Shown piece after piece: positions 27,024-35,881 of a stretch of 64,000 nucleotides of DNA (its first letter is position 1; each line of letters opens with the position of its first letter). The notes beneath the pieces were generated by a model, which did no database searches, was not told the DNA's origin, and saw only the letters and a list, made by a program, of their open reading frames with translations. The DNA lies in the NCBI GenBank assembly GCA_964565805.1, contig CAZMGH010000014.1:1-64000 (forward strand), written 5' to 3'. The stretch is from Catenibacillus sp964565805 (GTDB lineage Bacteria > Bacillota > Clostridia > Lachnospirales > Lachnospiraceae). A program made the position numbers and the translations under genes.

Positions 27024-28037
27024 TTACCGCATCCGCTCTCTCAGATCCCCGATCAGCATATCAATAAGCTCCATATCCCCCTCATACATTTCCACATCAC
27101 AGTCATCGCACATTTTTTCCAGGGCAGTAAGTATCCAGGGATTGCGCGCACGGATCGCCGCCGGACGGCCATACTGAAGGACATAATTAACAAAAAAGCC
27201 CAAGGCAACATCTGCCTCTTTTTCACCGCTGCTTAAAAGATTCATGGAAATGATCATATCCTCATCTTCATCCACTGCCACGAAGACAAGAGGATTCACC
27301 GGACGGTCCTCCTTATCATCCTTTACTGGGGCATTTAAATAGGCAAATTCCAGAATCACGCAGGTGTCGATCATGGGCTGGCGCTGAAGGCGCTTTTTAA
27401 GCACCTCGTCCTGAAGATCCAGCATGGGGTATTCTTTCTGTTTATAGGGCAGAGGCGCCACATCACTGTGCCATTCCCCGGATTCCTTATCCCAGATCCG
27501 CCACAGGGCATCCCCTGCGTCAAAATTCGCCCGCAAAGTCCCCGCAAGCATCTCCTCCACAAGAACCAGGATCTGGCGGCCTGCAAGAATCAGCAGATTC
27601 ACCTCCCGTTCATCGGGAGTATAGGGAATATATCTGCGCTTATAGGACTCAAAATAAGGCCACTGGCCCCGTCCCCGGTACTTAAGTCCAAGGGCTGTAA
27701 TATTTTTCTTCTGCATTGGCGGCACATCTTCCCGATTACCCCAAAAACAGCACAGTGAATTTTGTTCAAACATAACATAATCGTTGGGCAAACCACTTTC
27801 ATCCGCTGTGGCGATCATATCAAAATCCGCCAGCCCGGCCATACCTTCATAGACTCCATAACCAAAACACTGTCCGGCCCGGCCCATGATACTGACAAAT
27901 ATGGGCTCCTCTTCATCCTTTGGCTGGATGCATAAAAGCTCTGTATCAAAAAGAACTTCCCATGGTTTTGCTTTTTTTATCTCATCTGTAACCTGATAAA
28001 GCTCACGCCACAGGTCTAAAGACGCTTCCTTTCTCAT
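27024..28037 (-). CDS. Conserved protein, DUF7309/DUF6930-like
   Basis: I do not know the function of this 337-aa soluble protein. The N-terminal two thirds resemble what I recall as DUF7309 (LWRELYQVTDEIKKAKPWEVL, ADESGLPNDYVMFEQNS). The C-terminal 110 residues fit DUF6930 (TCVILEFAYLNAP, LVFVAVDEDEDMIISMNLL, VLQYGRPAAIRARNPWIL). The ATG at 28037 is chosen because AAAGGAGG lies 9 nt upstream, and the longer frame to 28112 translates a hairpin region. No catalytic motif is recognised. Confidence 0.6.
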   Translation of the reverse strand: MRKEASLDLWRELYQVTDEIKKAKPWEVLFDTELLCIQPKDEEEPIFVSIMGRAGQCFGYGVYEGMAGLADFDMIATADESGLPNDYVMFEQNSLCCFWGNREDVPPMQKKNITALGLKYRGRGQWPYFESYKRRYIPYTPDEREVNLLILAGRQILVLVEEMLAGTLRANFDAGDALWRIWDKESGEWHSDVAPLPYKQKEYPMLDLQDEVLKKRLQRQPMIDTCVILEFAYLNAPVKDDKEDRPVNPLVFVAVDEDEDMIISMNLLSSGEKEADVALGFFVNYVLQYGRPAAIRARNPWILTALEKMCDDCDVEMYEGDMELIDMLIGDLRERMR

Positions 28038-28080
28038 GACTGTCCGGCCTCCTTTAAAGTTAATTTGTAGATGGATGTTT

Positions 28081-28144
28081 GGGCAAAAGATATTTTGCCC
28101 CCATGATGCCACGGATTTCTCCGCACTTCGTGCTCCCTGGCATC
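28081..28144. repeat. Structured hairpins upstream of the DUF7309-like gene
   Basis: Two inverted repeats lie here. GGGCAAAA (28081-28088)/TTTTGCCC (28093-28100) forms a tight stem-loop. GATGCCA (28105-28111)/TGGCATC (28138-28144) encloses two small stems, GCAC-GAA-GTGC and GGA-GAAA-TCC, on the minus strand, giving a three-way-junction shape. They lie in the leader of the gene at 27024. No T tract follows. Confidence 0.5.
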
Positions 28145-28160
28145 ACATACATTTTAACAT

Positions 28161-28189
28161 ATAAAAACGGCCCTGCATAGCAGGACCGT
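28161..28189 (-). terminator. Terminator after the ornithine cyclodeaminase operon
   Basis: On the minus strand ACGGTCCTGC pairs with GCAGGGCCGT around a 3-nt loop and is followed by TTTTTATATG. It is a strong intrinsic terminator 55 nt past the stop codon at 28244. Confidence 0.85.
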
Positions 28190-28243
28190 AACTGTTCATA
28201 GAGTAAACCATTATTATGACTGTCTATAAGGTGAACGGGGCCA

Positions 28244-29344
28244 TTATTCCCCAAGATCCAGGCCGTTGCGCACATGGACGATAAAATCCTGAACATTGGT
28301 CACAAAGGTCTTGACCGACAGGCTGCCCCGGTCTCTCAGCTTGTTTACGGCAAATTCTGAAATATCTACAGAGAAAAAGTACAAAGGACGGATCTTTCCA
28401 TCCACCTCCCGGAAAGATGGGGTCATGTTTCCTGTGGCAATGGTGTGAAGGGCTGAGGCCATGCAGATGACCGTAGTGGCCTTCCGCACCAGATCCCGCA
28501 TGGCGTTCTGGCCTTCGTAAACATTTCCGTACACTTCCGGCAATGGCCCGTCGTCCCGGATCGATCCCACTAAAACAAAGGGAACTTTATTTTTTACGCA
28601 CTCATACATAATACCGTTTTGGGCATAGCCTTCATTGACAAAATTTTCAATGGAACCGCAGCCCCGCACTTTGTTCAGGGTGTCTATGTGATTATAGTGG
28701 CCGTTAGGCATACTCTCCTGGGTGTAAACGTCCTGGCCCAGGGCTGTGCGCAGATAAGCTGCCTCCAGATCATGGGTAGCCAGGGCATTTCCCGCCATAA
28801 GCCCCTGAACATAACCTGCCCGCACTAACGCGGCAAAGGCATTTCTCGAATCCGCATCAAAAGCGCAGGCCGGCCCCATGACCCACAAAATATTGCCGCC
28901 ATGGGTCTTTTCATATTTTAACAGCTCATATAATTCATCATAGTCCTTGGAATAGGCTGTCTCTCTGGACCGAAGCACCCGAAAGGCAAAGGTATCCTTA
29001 TTTTCCTGTTCTTTGCCCCTCTCAAAGCCGTAGGGATAGACATAAATTCCCTCACTGGCATCCTCGCTGCGTCCCACAAAGACCAGATCTCCTTTTTTCA
29101 GATTCCGAAACTCTACCACCCGGATCACGCCCCGGTCGTATACAGCCACACAGTCCATGCGGCTTTCCTTGGCCAAAATCCATTGGCCATTCACCTTAAA
29201 ATATTCGGGAAAAATGGTTGTGGCATGATAATTATCCGGCGCCACAAAATCCTTTTCCACCGGCACCATCACAGCATCCGGCGCATTTTTTAAAAATTCC
29301 TGTTGAAAATCCGGTTCCTTATATTCCGGCATCGTAAAACTCAT
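28244..29344 (-). CDS. Archaeal-type ornithine cyclodeaminase (LOR/SDH domain)
   Basis: The 366-aa protein resembles the LOR/SDH-domain family (TIGR00300), whose studied members convert ornithine to proline and ammonia and are unrelated in fold order to the mu-crystallin-type enzyme. Visible signatures are GGNILWVMGPACAFDAD, GYVQGLMAGNALATHDLEAAYL, NGHYNHIDTLNKVRG and TVICMASALHTIATGNM. It is last in an operon with a RocB-like peptidase, 15 nt behind it, which supports a role in arginine/ornithine breakdown. Assignment is from remembered motifs. Confidence 0.72.
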   Translation of the reverse strand: MSFTMPEYKEPDFQQEFLKNAPDAVMVPVEKDFVAPDNYHATTIFPEYFKVNGQWILAKESRMDCVAVYDRGVIRVVEFRNLKKGDLVFVGRSEDASEGIYVYPYGFERGKEQENKDTFAFRVLRSRETAYSKDYDELYELLKYEKTHGGNILWVMGPACAFDADSRNAFAALVRAGYVQGLMAGNALATHDLEAAYLRTALGQDVYTQESMPNGHYNHIDTLNKVRGCGSIENFVNEGYAQNGIMYECVKNKVPFVLVGSIRDDGPLPEVYGNVYEGQNAMRDLVRKATTVICMASALHTIATGNMTPSFREVDGKIRPLYFFSVDISEFAVNKLRDRGSLSVKTFVTNVQDFIVHVRNGLDLGE

Positions 29345-29359
29345 AACAACACCTCTTTA

Positions 29360-30979
29360 TTAAATGTTTTTAATCAGATAGCGCATCATAGACGGAAGCA
29401 GTTTTTCAATATCCGGCTTGTACACCCGCTCCTTCCACTGATGGAGATTTTTAGATCTTGGTCCCATCCAGAAGGAAGGCATGGACAAAGCCTGAATATC
29501 TTCAAATGGAATATCATAAATACTTGTCGGCAGGGTCAGATTATTCATAAGCCGACGCTGGCTTTTTGCGTCTGAACACATCATATAGCTAATGTCCCCC
29601 ATTCCGGCAAAGTATGGGGCTATGCTCCCCGTCAGACCATTTTTGGCCGCCGCCTGTTCGTAAAGACTTTCCAAATTGCCAAGGCCGTCTTTTAAGCGGC
29701 AGCTGGTCACTGCCGGATAGTAAGGCGGAGCAATGCCGATGACAACGACCGGATCCTTTATGCCGCTTTGTTCCACCATATGGTGCATATAGGCCACGCT
29801 GGCGGAGATCAGAGTCATTTCCCCTTTTTGGATCTTTAAGGCCAGCCCATCATTAAATGCCTTCTGAGACTTGTCAAAGTCTTTCTCCCGCTCCCGGACC
29901 ATAGCGATCACCTGTTCCAGACGCAGCACCTGAGGATGAAAGTCTTTAAACAGTTTTTCATCCACAGCACCCATGGCCGCTGCTTTTAAAAATGCCCGGG
30001 CATACCGTTCAGAAACCCGTTCCATAGCGGTTTTGCAGGATGCCTCCACCTTTTCCATAAGCTGATCCGGGGAAATGCTCTCTAAAAACAAAACATTCAT
30101 GGCCGCTGCCCCATATTCCACCAGGGACACATCATAGGTGGTTTTCAGATCCCGCTGCCACAGCACTGTAGGGGGCTGGACGGTAATACCGTAGTCCTGA
30201 GAAATGTAATCTGTGTTCATTTCAATTTCCCGGACAACCTCCGAAATCATATAGGAAGCGTTTAAGCCTTCCATGGACTGGGCGCTGTGGGACAGGCAGC
30301 CTTTGGCCAGGATCAGAGGAAGCACCTTTCCTGCGCCGCCAGCATACATATTTACATGGGCTGATGTTTTAGGATCATTCACCTGAGGCTCCCCGATAAG
30401 GCACAGGCGAAAATCCAGGTCATATTCTTTTTGTAGGCGGCAGATCAGGGGCATGGCATACCGCATCCCGGCAGAAATATTTTCCTCATCATGGACTGCC
30501 ACAAACAAAAGGGTATTTTCCGGCATTTCCTCTTCCAAAAGGATCTCCATGGCTACCGCCAGGCCGCCTTTCATATCCGCGCAGCCCCGGCCAAACATCC
30601 ACTGGTCATCATAAAGATCTGCCAAAAAGTCACGATCCTTTTCCCCGTCCTTCTCCAGCTCTTCCTGCTGCATTTTTTCCTTTAATGTATCCGGGTCTGT
30701 GGCGTAGTCCTTAAATGGGCCGTAGCTTTCAATTTCCACTGCGTCATAATGACCGGACAAAAGAACTGTCTTTTTTGTTTTTCCAGGCCTTAAGGCCCAT
30801 ACTACCGGGCGTCCCAAAAAATCCCCAAACGTATCCATACCGCATAGGCTGGGATTTTTACTGAAAAAAACCGATTCCCGGATCATTTCATATATTTTTT
30901 CTCCCAGAACCTTTTCCAGGGCTGAGCCTGTATCGCTGCGCACCTGGACCAGCTTATACAAAATATCCATTGCTTTCAT
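29360..30979 (-). CDS. RocB-like M20 family metallopeptidase
   Basis: This 539-aa protein belongs to the long M20 subfamily that includes Bacillus RocB, named for arginine utilisation. Metal-ligand motifs are SGHYDAVEIESYGPF (about 74-88), GCADMKGGLAVAME and VHDEENISAGM, with a large inserted lid domain. No signal peptide is seen, so it is cytoplasmic. It lies between the YfcC-like carrier and the ornithine cyclodeaminase. Its exact amide substrate is unknown even for RocB. Confidence 0.78.
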   Translation of the reverse strand: MKAMDILYKLVQVRSDTGSALEKVLGEKIYEMIRESVFFSKNPSLCGMDTFGDFLGRPVVWALRPGKTKKTVLLSGHYDAVEIESYGPFKDYATDPDTLKEKMQQEELEKDGEKDRDFLADLYDDQWMFGRGCADMKGGLAVAMEILLEEEMPENTLLFVAVHDEENISAGMRYAMPLICRLQKEYDLDFRLCLIGEPQVNDPKTSAHVNMYAGGAGKVLPLILAKGCLSHSAQSMEGLNASYMISEVVREIEMNTDYISQDYGITVQPPTVLWQRDLKTTYDVSLVEYGAAAMNVLFLESISPDQLMEKVEASCKTAMERVSERYARAFLKAAAMGAVDEKLFKDFHPQVLRLEQVIAMVREREKDFDKSQKAFNDGLALKIQKGEMTLISASVAYMHHMVEQSGIKDPVVVIGIAPPYYPAVTSCRLKDGLGNLESLYEQAAAKNGLTGSIAPYFAGMGDISYMMCSDAKSQRRLMNNLTLPTSIYDIPFEDIQALSMPSFWMGPRSKNLHQWKERVYKPDIEKLLPSMMRYLIKNI

Positions 30980-31041
30980 GCTTCTTCACCTCTGTATTTT
31001 ACACCGGAAACACACGCTATTTCCGGTTACTGTCATCAACA

Positions 31042-32442
31042 TCAAAACGGGCCGTAGCCGATTCCGTTGGCAATAATGATCAAGAAAAACGCAGCAACGA
31101 TCATGGACGTATAAATCTTCCAGCAAAAGCGGATCCATTCCCCGTAGCCCAGGCCGCACATAGACAGAGCCACCATGGCGCTTCCAGGCCAGAAACTGTT
31201 AGTAATGCCATCTCCATACTGATAGGCCAGCACAAGGACCTGCTGATTAATATTTAAGATCCCGCCCAGCGGCTGAAGGATAGGCATAACAATAACCGCT
31301 TTTCCGCTTCCGGACACGACAAAAAAATTAAAAATGGTCACAAAAATATAAATAATGAGCAATGTTAAAATAACACTCTTTCCATTCAGAAAGTCTGACA
31401 TATAATGGACAAGGGTGTCCAGGATCTGGGCCTGGTCCATTAAAGTCACCACAGCATTGGCCAGACCGATGGCAAAGGCTGCCCCAAAAACCCGGGTTGC
31501 CCCCTGGATGAAAATATTGCACACACGGCTTGGACCGATACGAAAGATCACTGCCAGAACGCAGCCAAAGATGACATAAAGGGCCGCGATCTGAGAGAAG
31601 GACCAGCCAAAACCTACGGCGCCTACGCCCTGGATAATGATCACTGCGACAAAGCTTAACAGCCCCAGGATCCGGGGAATGGTCATGGCCTGTTCATTTC
31701 CCTGGAAATCCTCTGCTTTCTGATGAAGATATTCCTCTTTTACAATACTTTTTTCCGGGTTTTTACGGATTTTCCGGCAATAAAAGAACAGTCCCAAAAA
31801 TCCGATCACATAAAACACTACCAGGCCCACGGCCCGCATCCCCATACCGGAAAACAGCGGCAGCCCTACAAGCTGCTGGGCCACGCCGGTCGTGAACATA
31901 TTCATCAGACCGCAGGTAAATCCCACGGTGCTTCCTACAATAGCCATGCCTGTACCTACCACCCGGTCATACCCCAGAGCAAGGCCGATAGTCACCGCCA
32001 AAGGATAAAAGGGATAGGCAGCTTCACCGTAGCCAAGGACGCCAAAAATCACAAAAATTGTGTAAAAAATTACTACAACTGAAAACTCTTTGCCCTTCAT
32101 ATATTTTAGGATATTCTGTATGCCCGCGCTAAAGGCTCCGCTTACCTCCAGGATGTAAATAATGCCGGAACAGATAAACAAAGTCCCCATAATGCTGGCG
32201 CCGCTGACAAAGCCGTTATATATGGCTTCAAAGAAATTCATAAAAGTAATGGGCGCTGTTTGTTCCACATAAGAAAAATTATCCGGATCAATGATCTCCC
32301 GCCCAGTTGTCTCATCCAATACCCGCTCATAGGCTCCGCTGGGCACGACCCAGGACAGAATCACCACCAGAAGCATCATAAATAAAAGGATAATATACAC
32401 ATGGGGCAGCTTAAAGCCCTTTTTTGTTTTTGTCTCACTCAT
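31042..32442 (-). CDS. YfcC family membrane carrier
   Basis: This 466-aa protein has about 12 hydrophobic segments and belongs to the YfcC/DcuC-like ion transporter superfamily. Relatives are annotated as basic amino acid or arginine-ornithine carriers. It begins LPHVYIILLFMMLLVVILSW, with the typical periplasmic YERVLDETTGREIIDP loop. The ATG at 32442 is preferred because AAGGAGG lies 8 nt before it. It overlaps the amidohydrolase gene by 8 nt. The neighbouring catabolic genes suggest that it imports their peptide or amino-acid substrate. Confidence 0.8.
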   Translation of the reverse strand: MSETKTKKGFKLPHVYIILLFMMLLVVILSWVVPSGAYERVLDETTGREIIDPDNFSYVEQTAPITFMNFFEAIYNGFVSGASIMGTLFICSGIIYILEVSGAFSAGIQNILKYMKGKEFSVVVIFYTIFVIFGVLGYGEAAYPFYPLAVTIGLALGYDRVVGTGMAIVGSTVGFTCGLMNMFTTGVAQQLVGLPLFSGMGMRAVGLVVFYVIGFLGLFFYCRKIRKNPEKSIVKEEYLHQKAEDFQGNEQAMTIPRILGLLSFVAVIIIQGVGAVGFGWSFSQIAALYVIFGCVLAVIFRIGPSRVCNIFIQGATRVFGAAFAIGLANAVVTLMDQAQILDTLVHYMSDFLNGKSVILTLLIIYIFVTIFNFFVVSGSGKAVIVMPILQPLGGILNINQQVLVLAYQYGDGITNSFWPGSAMVALSMCGLGYGEWIRFCWKIYTSMIVAAFFLIIIANGIGYGPF

Positions 32443-33685
32443 GTTCATTTCCTCCTTGTCCGTTTTCCGCCTGGCGCTTTAACCACTCCACGGCGCAGTT
32501 GGCGTAGATGGCCGCCCCTTTGGCAAAGGCCTTTTCTTTTAACATCATCCGAGGATTATGCATCGGCGCCCAGGCCGTTTCCCCATCCCCCAGGCTTAAA
32601 TACATGCCCGGTACCTGCTCTGTAATATAGCCAAAATCCTCCGTTGCTTTCATGGGCGGCGTCACGGTTACATTTTCCGCGCCGACCATTTCCTGAATAT
32701 AAGGGAGGAGGGCATCGCAAAAGTCACTGTTGCTGTATGTATTTGGCGTATGAAAACAAGTCAACTCATAATAGCCCCGCCATGCCTTCACATAAGTGTC
32801 AATGATCTCAGGAATCCGCAGAAGGAGGTGATTTCTTGACTTAACGTCCAACGTCCTCACTCCTATATGGAGCTGGGCTGTATCCGGGATAATATTCACT
32901 GCCGTTCCCCCTTTGGCCACACCGCAGGTCAGGGCCACCATAGCCTCCGGATCCACTTCCCTGGCAGCCAGCAGATTCACTGCCTGATAAAGCTGGTTCA
33001 TGATCATCAGAGGATCCACACATTCATGGGGCGCGGAGCTGTGTCCCCCTTTACCCATGATTTTTACAATAAACGTATCCAGGGATGCGGAATTGACTCC
33101 CTTACTGTAGGTCACCTGCCCCTCGGGCTTGTTTCCGTGGATATGGATCCCTAATGCCGCATCTACATGAGGATTTTCCAAAACGCCGTTTTCCACCATG
33201 TATCTTGCTCCGGCGCCGGTTTCTTCCCCCGGCTGAAACAGAAGCTTTACCGTCCCGCAAAGCTCAGGTTCCATGGATTTTAAAATTGCTGCCGCCCCTA
33301 AAAGCATGGCCACATGGCTGTCATGGCCGCACATATGACCATAGCCGTTTTCAGCGGCAAAAGGCAGATCATTTTCTTCCTGTATGGGAAGGGCATCCAT
33401 ATCTGCCCGCAAAAGAATACAGGGCTTCCCATGGCCGATCAGGGCAGTAACCCCTGTCGCTCGTTCCATCTTTGGAAACCCTGCTTCTATAAAATCCCTT
33501 GTTACTTTCTCAGGCACCGGCTGGATCCGGTCCTCCCATGGAATATTCATCTCATTTAAGCGTTTTTTCACATAAGCACAAGTTTGGGGAAGATCCATAC
33601 CAATCTCCGGGTGCTCATGAAGATACCTGCGGTCAGCTATGATCTGCTCACGGATCTGCTCTGCCATTTGTAAAATTTCTTTCAT
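32435..33685 (-). CDS. M20D family amidohydrolase
   Basis: This 416-aa enzyme resembles hippurate hydrolase/N-acyl-amino-acid amidohydrolases. Motifs are RRYLHEHPEIG, LRADMDALPIQE, HMCGHDSHVAMLLGAA (Cys and His metal ligands), FQPGEETGAGARYM and the final PMHNPRM. The dimerisation domain has GKGGHSSAPHECVDP. It is cytoplasmic and probably releases a free amino acid from an acylated form. The ATG at 33685 follows GGAGTGATGAA. It is the first gene of the four-gene operon to 28244. Confidence 0.85.
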   Translation of the reverse strand: MKEILQMAEQIREQIIADRRYLHEHPEIGMDLPQTCAYVKKRLNEMNIPWEDRIQPVPEKVTRDFIEAGFPKMERATGVTALIGHGKPCILLRADMDALPIQEENDLPFAAENGYGHMCGHDSHVAMLLGAAAILKSMEPELCGTVKLLFQPGEETGAGARYMVENGVLENPHVDAALGIHIHGNKPEGQVTYSKGVNSASLDTFIVKIMGKGGHSSAPHECVDPLMIMNQLYQAVNLLAAREVDPEAMVALTCGVAKGGTAVNIIPDTAQLHIGVRTLDVKSRNHLLLRIPEIIDTYVKAWRGYYELTCFHTPNTYSNSDFCDALLPYIQEMVGAENVTVTPPMKATEDFGYITEQVPGMYLSLGDGETAWAPMHNPRMMLKEKAFAKGAAIYANCAVEWLKRQAENGQGGNEHE

Positions 33686-33827
33686 TTCATCACTCCAATC
33701 CTGTAACGGAAGCAAAACGATCCTCTTTCCGGACCGGATTTATGTCCGTTTCCGGCCTTCTTATCACTTCATCACATCACATTTTTATCATTTTACAAAG
33801 TTATAGAGCCATTATAGCATATACTGC

Positions 33828-33851
33828 ATAAAAAAGACAGTTCTTTTTTAA
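33828..33851 (-). terminator. Weak terminator after the zinc-ribbon gene
   Basis: AAAAAAGA and TCTTTTTT form an 8-bp A/T stem around a 4-nt loop, with T-rich sequence in the second arm on the minus strand. It lies 32 nt past the stop at 33883. A weak but plausible terminator; the operon promoter of the amidohydrolase should lie nearby. Confidence 0.35.
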
Positions 33852-33882
33852 CATTTCCCGGGTATTTTGCCTTCCGGATTTT

Positions 33883-35139
33883 TTAATAAACTTCAACCTC
33901 CGTAATACATGTATCCTCGTACACGGTTCCCTCCTCTATATCAAGTATGGTGATCCGGACATAATCTGTCATCACCTCACGCCCGAATGATATAAAATCC
34001 AGCCCGGGCCATATGTCCTCCCAGTCTCTCCCCTCCGGAGCCAGAGCTGTTTCCCAGCCGTTTACCCCTACAGGAGAATCCCCGGTCTTTCCGTCTGCGG
34101 GATAGCTTCCCATGACCACATCCATAGTTGTGCCATCGGAAAATTCCAGCCTGTAGGCAGTCACCCGGGCGTTTTCCGTGTAAGTAGCCTGAGTCTTTCG
34201 GTAGCCTCCGGCAATACGCAGACCGTGAAGGGCCTGGACGCTGTCAAAATTAATTTGTATGCTTTCTCCGATACCATAGCCTGAAGCGCCTTCAACCCAG
34301 GCGGTTGTCAGATCCCTGTCTAAAATATTAGACGCCTGGTACTTGCCTTCCCATTCATTTGTGGGAAGGGTAGACGAAGCCTCAACTCCTGTGACCTGAG
34401 GCGATGCCTGGGGGATGTTTTGTATCTGAGCAATGGTATAACCCAGACGGCTTTCCTGATCCGCCCTCCACCATACCCGGTAAAGGCCATCGGAATATAC
34501 ACCGCTTCCGTTAAATACGATCAGTTCCGTATCTGTAATCACCATGTTTTCCTCCACACAACTGGCAAAAAGACGCAGCTCCTCCGAGGCCGTACCATCT
34601 GCCGTAGTACCGGAAATATTAAGGGACGAATAAATACTTTCATCCAGCCCCGCACCATCCAAAAGCTCACCGGAATCCAGAGATGTTTTATAAGACATGA
34701 TCACCTGAGCGCCTGCGCAGGACAGCTCACCCCATTTTTCATCAGAAAATTCAAAATCCGCCGCCAGGGTTTCCTGGGTCTGCTCTTGAGTTTCCTCCTG
34801 AGTCTCTTCCTGAGACGTCTCCTGAGTTTCTTCCCGAACGTCACTTTCTGTTTCATCTGAGTTTTCTAAGCTATAGTTTTCTCCAACACTCTCTCGAATC
34901 CCGGCGTTAATGCCTGATGTCCGGTGATGGTTTCCGCCAAACATGCCAAACTGCCATGCGGCAAAAAGACCGATCCCCAATGCCAGGACGACGCCTGCCC
35001 CAATACATCCGATCAGTATACCGATTTTTCCCTTTTTCTCCATTTGCCCAGGTGCTACGCTATCTTCCACTGGCGCTCCGCATACCGTACAGAATTTTTC
35101 ATCATCATCTATGCGCGCTCCGCAATTTGTACAAAACAT
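33883..35139 (-). CDS. Zinc-ribbon membrane protein with C-terminal discoidin-like domain
   Basis: This 418-aa protein starts with a zinc ribbon (MFCTNCGARIDDDEKFCTVCG, cysteines at 3, 6, 17 and 20). A single transmembrane helix (about 38-64) and a Glu/Thr/Gln-rich linker (EETQETSQEETQEETQEQT) follow. The C-terminal domain of about 140 residues (ASNILDRDLTTAWVEG, IQINFDSVQALHGLRIAGGY, VRITILDIEEGTVYEDTCITEVEVY) looks like the NADase-type glycan-binding/discoidin fold. The ribbon should face the cytosol and the domain the outside. Its function is unknown. Confidence 0.75.
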   Translation of the reverse strand: MFCTNCGARIDDDEKFCTVCGAPVEDSVAPGQMEKKGKIGILIGCIGAGVVLALGIGLFAAWQFGMFGGNHHRTSGINAGIRESVGENYSLENSDETESDVREETQETSQEETQEETQEQTQETLAADFEFSDEKWGELSCAGAQVIMSYKTSLDSGELLDGAGLDESIYSSLNISGTTADGTASEELRLFASCVEENMVITDTELIVFNGSGVYSDGLYRVWWRADQESRLGYTIAQIQNIPQASPQVTGVEASSTLPTNEWEGKYQASNILDRDLTTAWVEGASGYGIGESIQINFDSVQALHGLRIAGGYRKTQATYTENARVTAYRLEFSDGTTMDVVMGSYPADGKTGDSPVGVNGWETALAPEGRDWEDIWPGLDFISFGREVMTDYVRITILDIEEGTVYEDTCITEVEVY

Positions 35140-35250
35140 ATTCGCCGCTCCTTTTAATATAGTCCTTCCAAAAAGAGTAACTGCTCAGCCGGCCGACTTA
35201 CATTTTCCGGGATGGTTTGCGGACCGCAGGATAAAGCCCATATCTCCCCC

Positions 35251-35286
35251 AAAAACACAGAGGAGCCGGAAAAATCCGACTCCCCG
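35251..35286 (-). terminator. Terminator after the DUF1292 gene
   Basis: On the minus strand GGAGTCGGA pairs with TCCGGCTCC around a short loop and TCTGTGTTTTT follows. It lies 23 nt after the stop codon. Confidence 0.75.
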
Positions 35287-35308
35287 AGGTTATACATGTC
35301 CTTTAAGT

Positions 35309-35647
35309 TCAGTCTTCGCTGCCGAACATTTCGTCAAATTCTTCACTATCCAGAAGTTCATCAAAGGCATCTGAAACCAACTCATATTCATCATCATCCA
35401 GAATATTATCCAGCTGGATCTCGCCGTTTTCAAATTCCTGGAAACGGTACAGATAAACATCCCCATTCTCACTGTCTTCCTGATCTAAGGGAATCAGAGC
35501 AATATACTGGTTTTCCCCTGCCGGAAAAATGGATAAAACAGCACACTCCAGCTCAGAGCCGTCATCAAGGGTTAATGTTACCGTTGCTTCATCCTCATCA
35601 TCTTCGTATTCCTGGGCAGCTCCTTTGCCCCGAGTATCTTCACTCAT
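35309..35647 (-). CDS. DUF1292 domain protein
   Basis: This 112-aa, very acidic protein fits DUF1292 (YrzB-like): VTLTLDDGSELECAVLSIF, NQYIALIPLDQ, DVYLYRFQEFENGEIQLDNILDDDEYELV. It has Asp/Glu-rich ends and no signal or membrane segment. DUF1292 proteins are widespread in Firmicutes and have no clear function. It is monocistronic. The 234 bases upstream (35648-35881) contain no supported gene. Confidence 0.82.
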   Translation of the reverse strand: MSEDTRGKGAAQEYEDDEDEATVTLTLDDGSELECAVLSIFPAGENQYIALIPLDQEDSENGDVYLYRFQEFENGEIQLDNILDDDEYELVSDAFDELLDSEEFDEMFGSED

Positions 35648-35881
35648 GAACTTTACCTCTCATTTCTTAGATTTTTCGTTACTGTCCACAAAGGAACAGC
35701 AGCCTATTTTCCCATCACCGGCGGCATCACTGCCATCCCGGAAACAGGGCCAAAACTATTGCCTTCCTTACACTATTGACTTTAACAGATACGCATGGAA
35801 AATGCAAGCATATTTACAACCTAAATGCCCTTCCCGGATCAGGCAGGTCCGTCTGGAAATGTCCTGATCTGACTGAACGGA

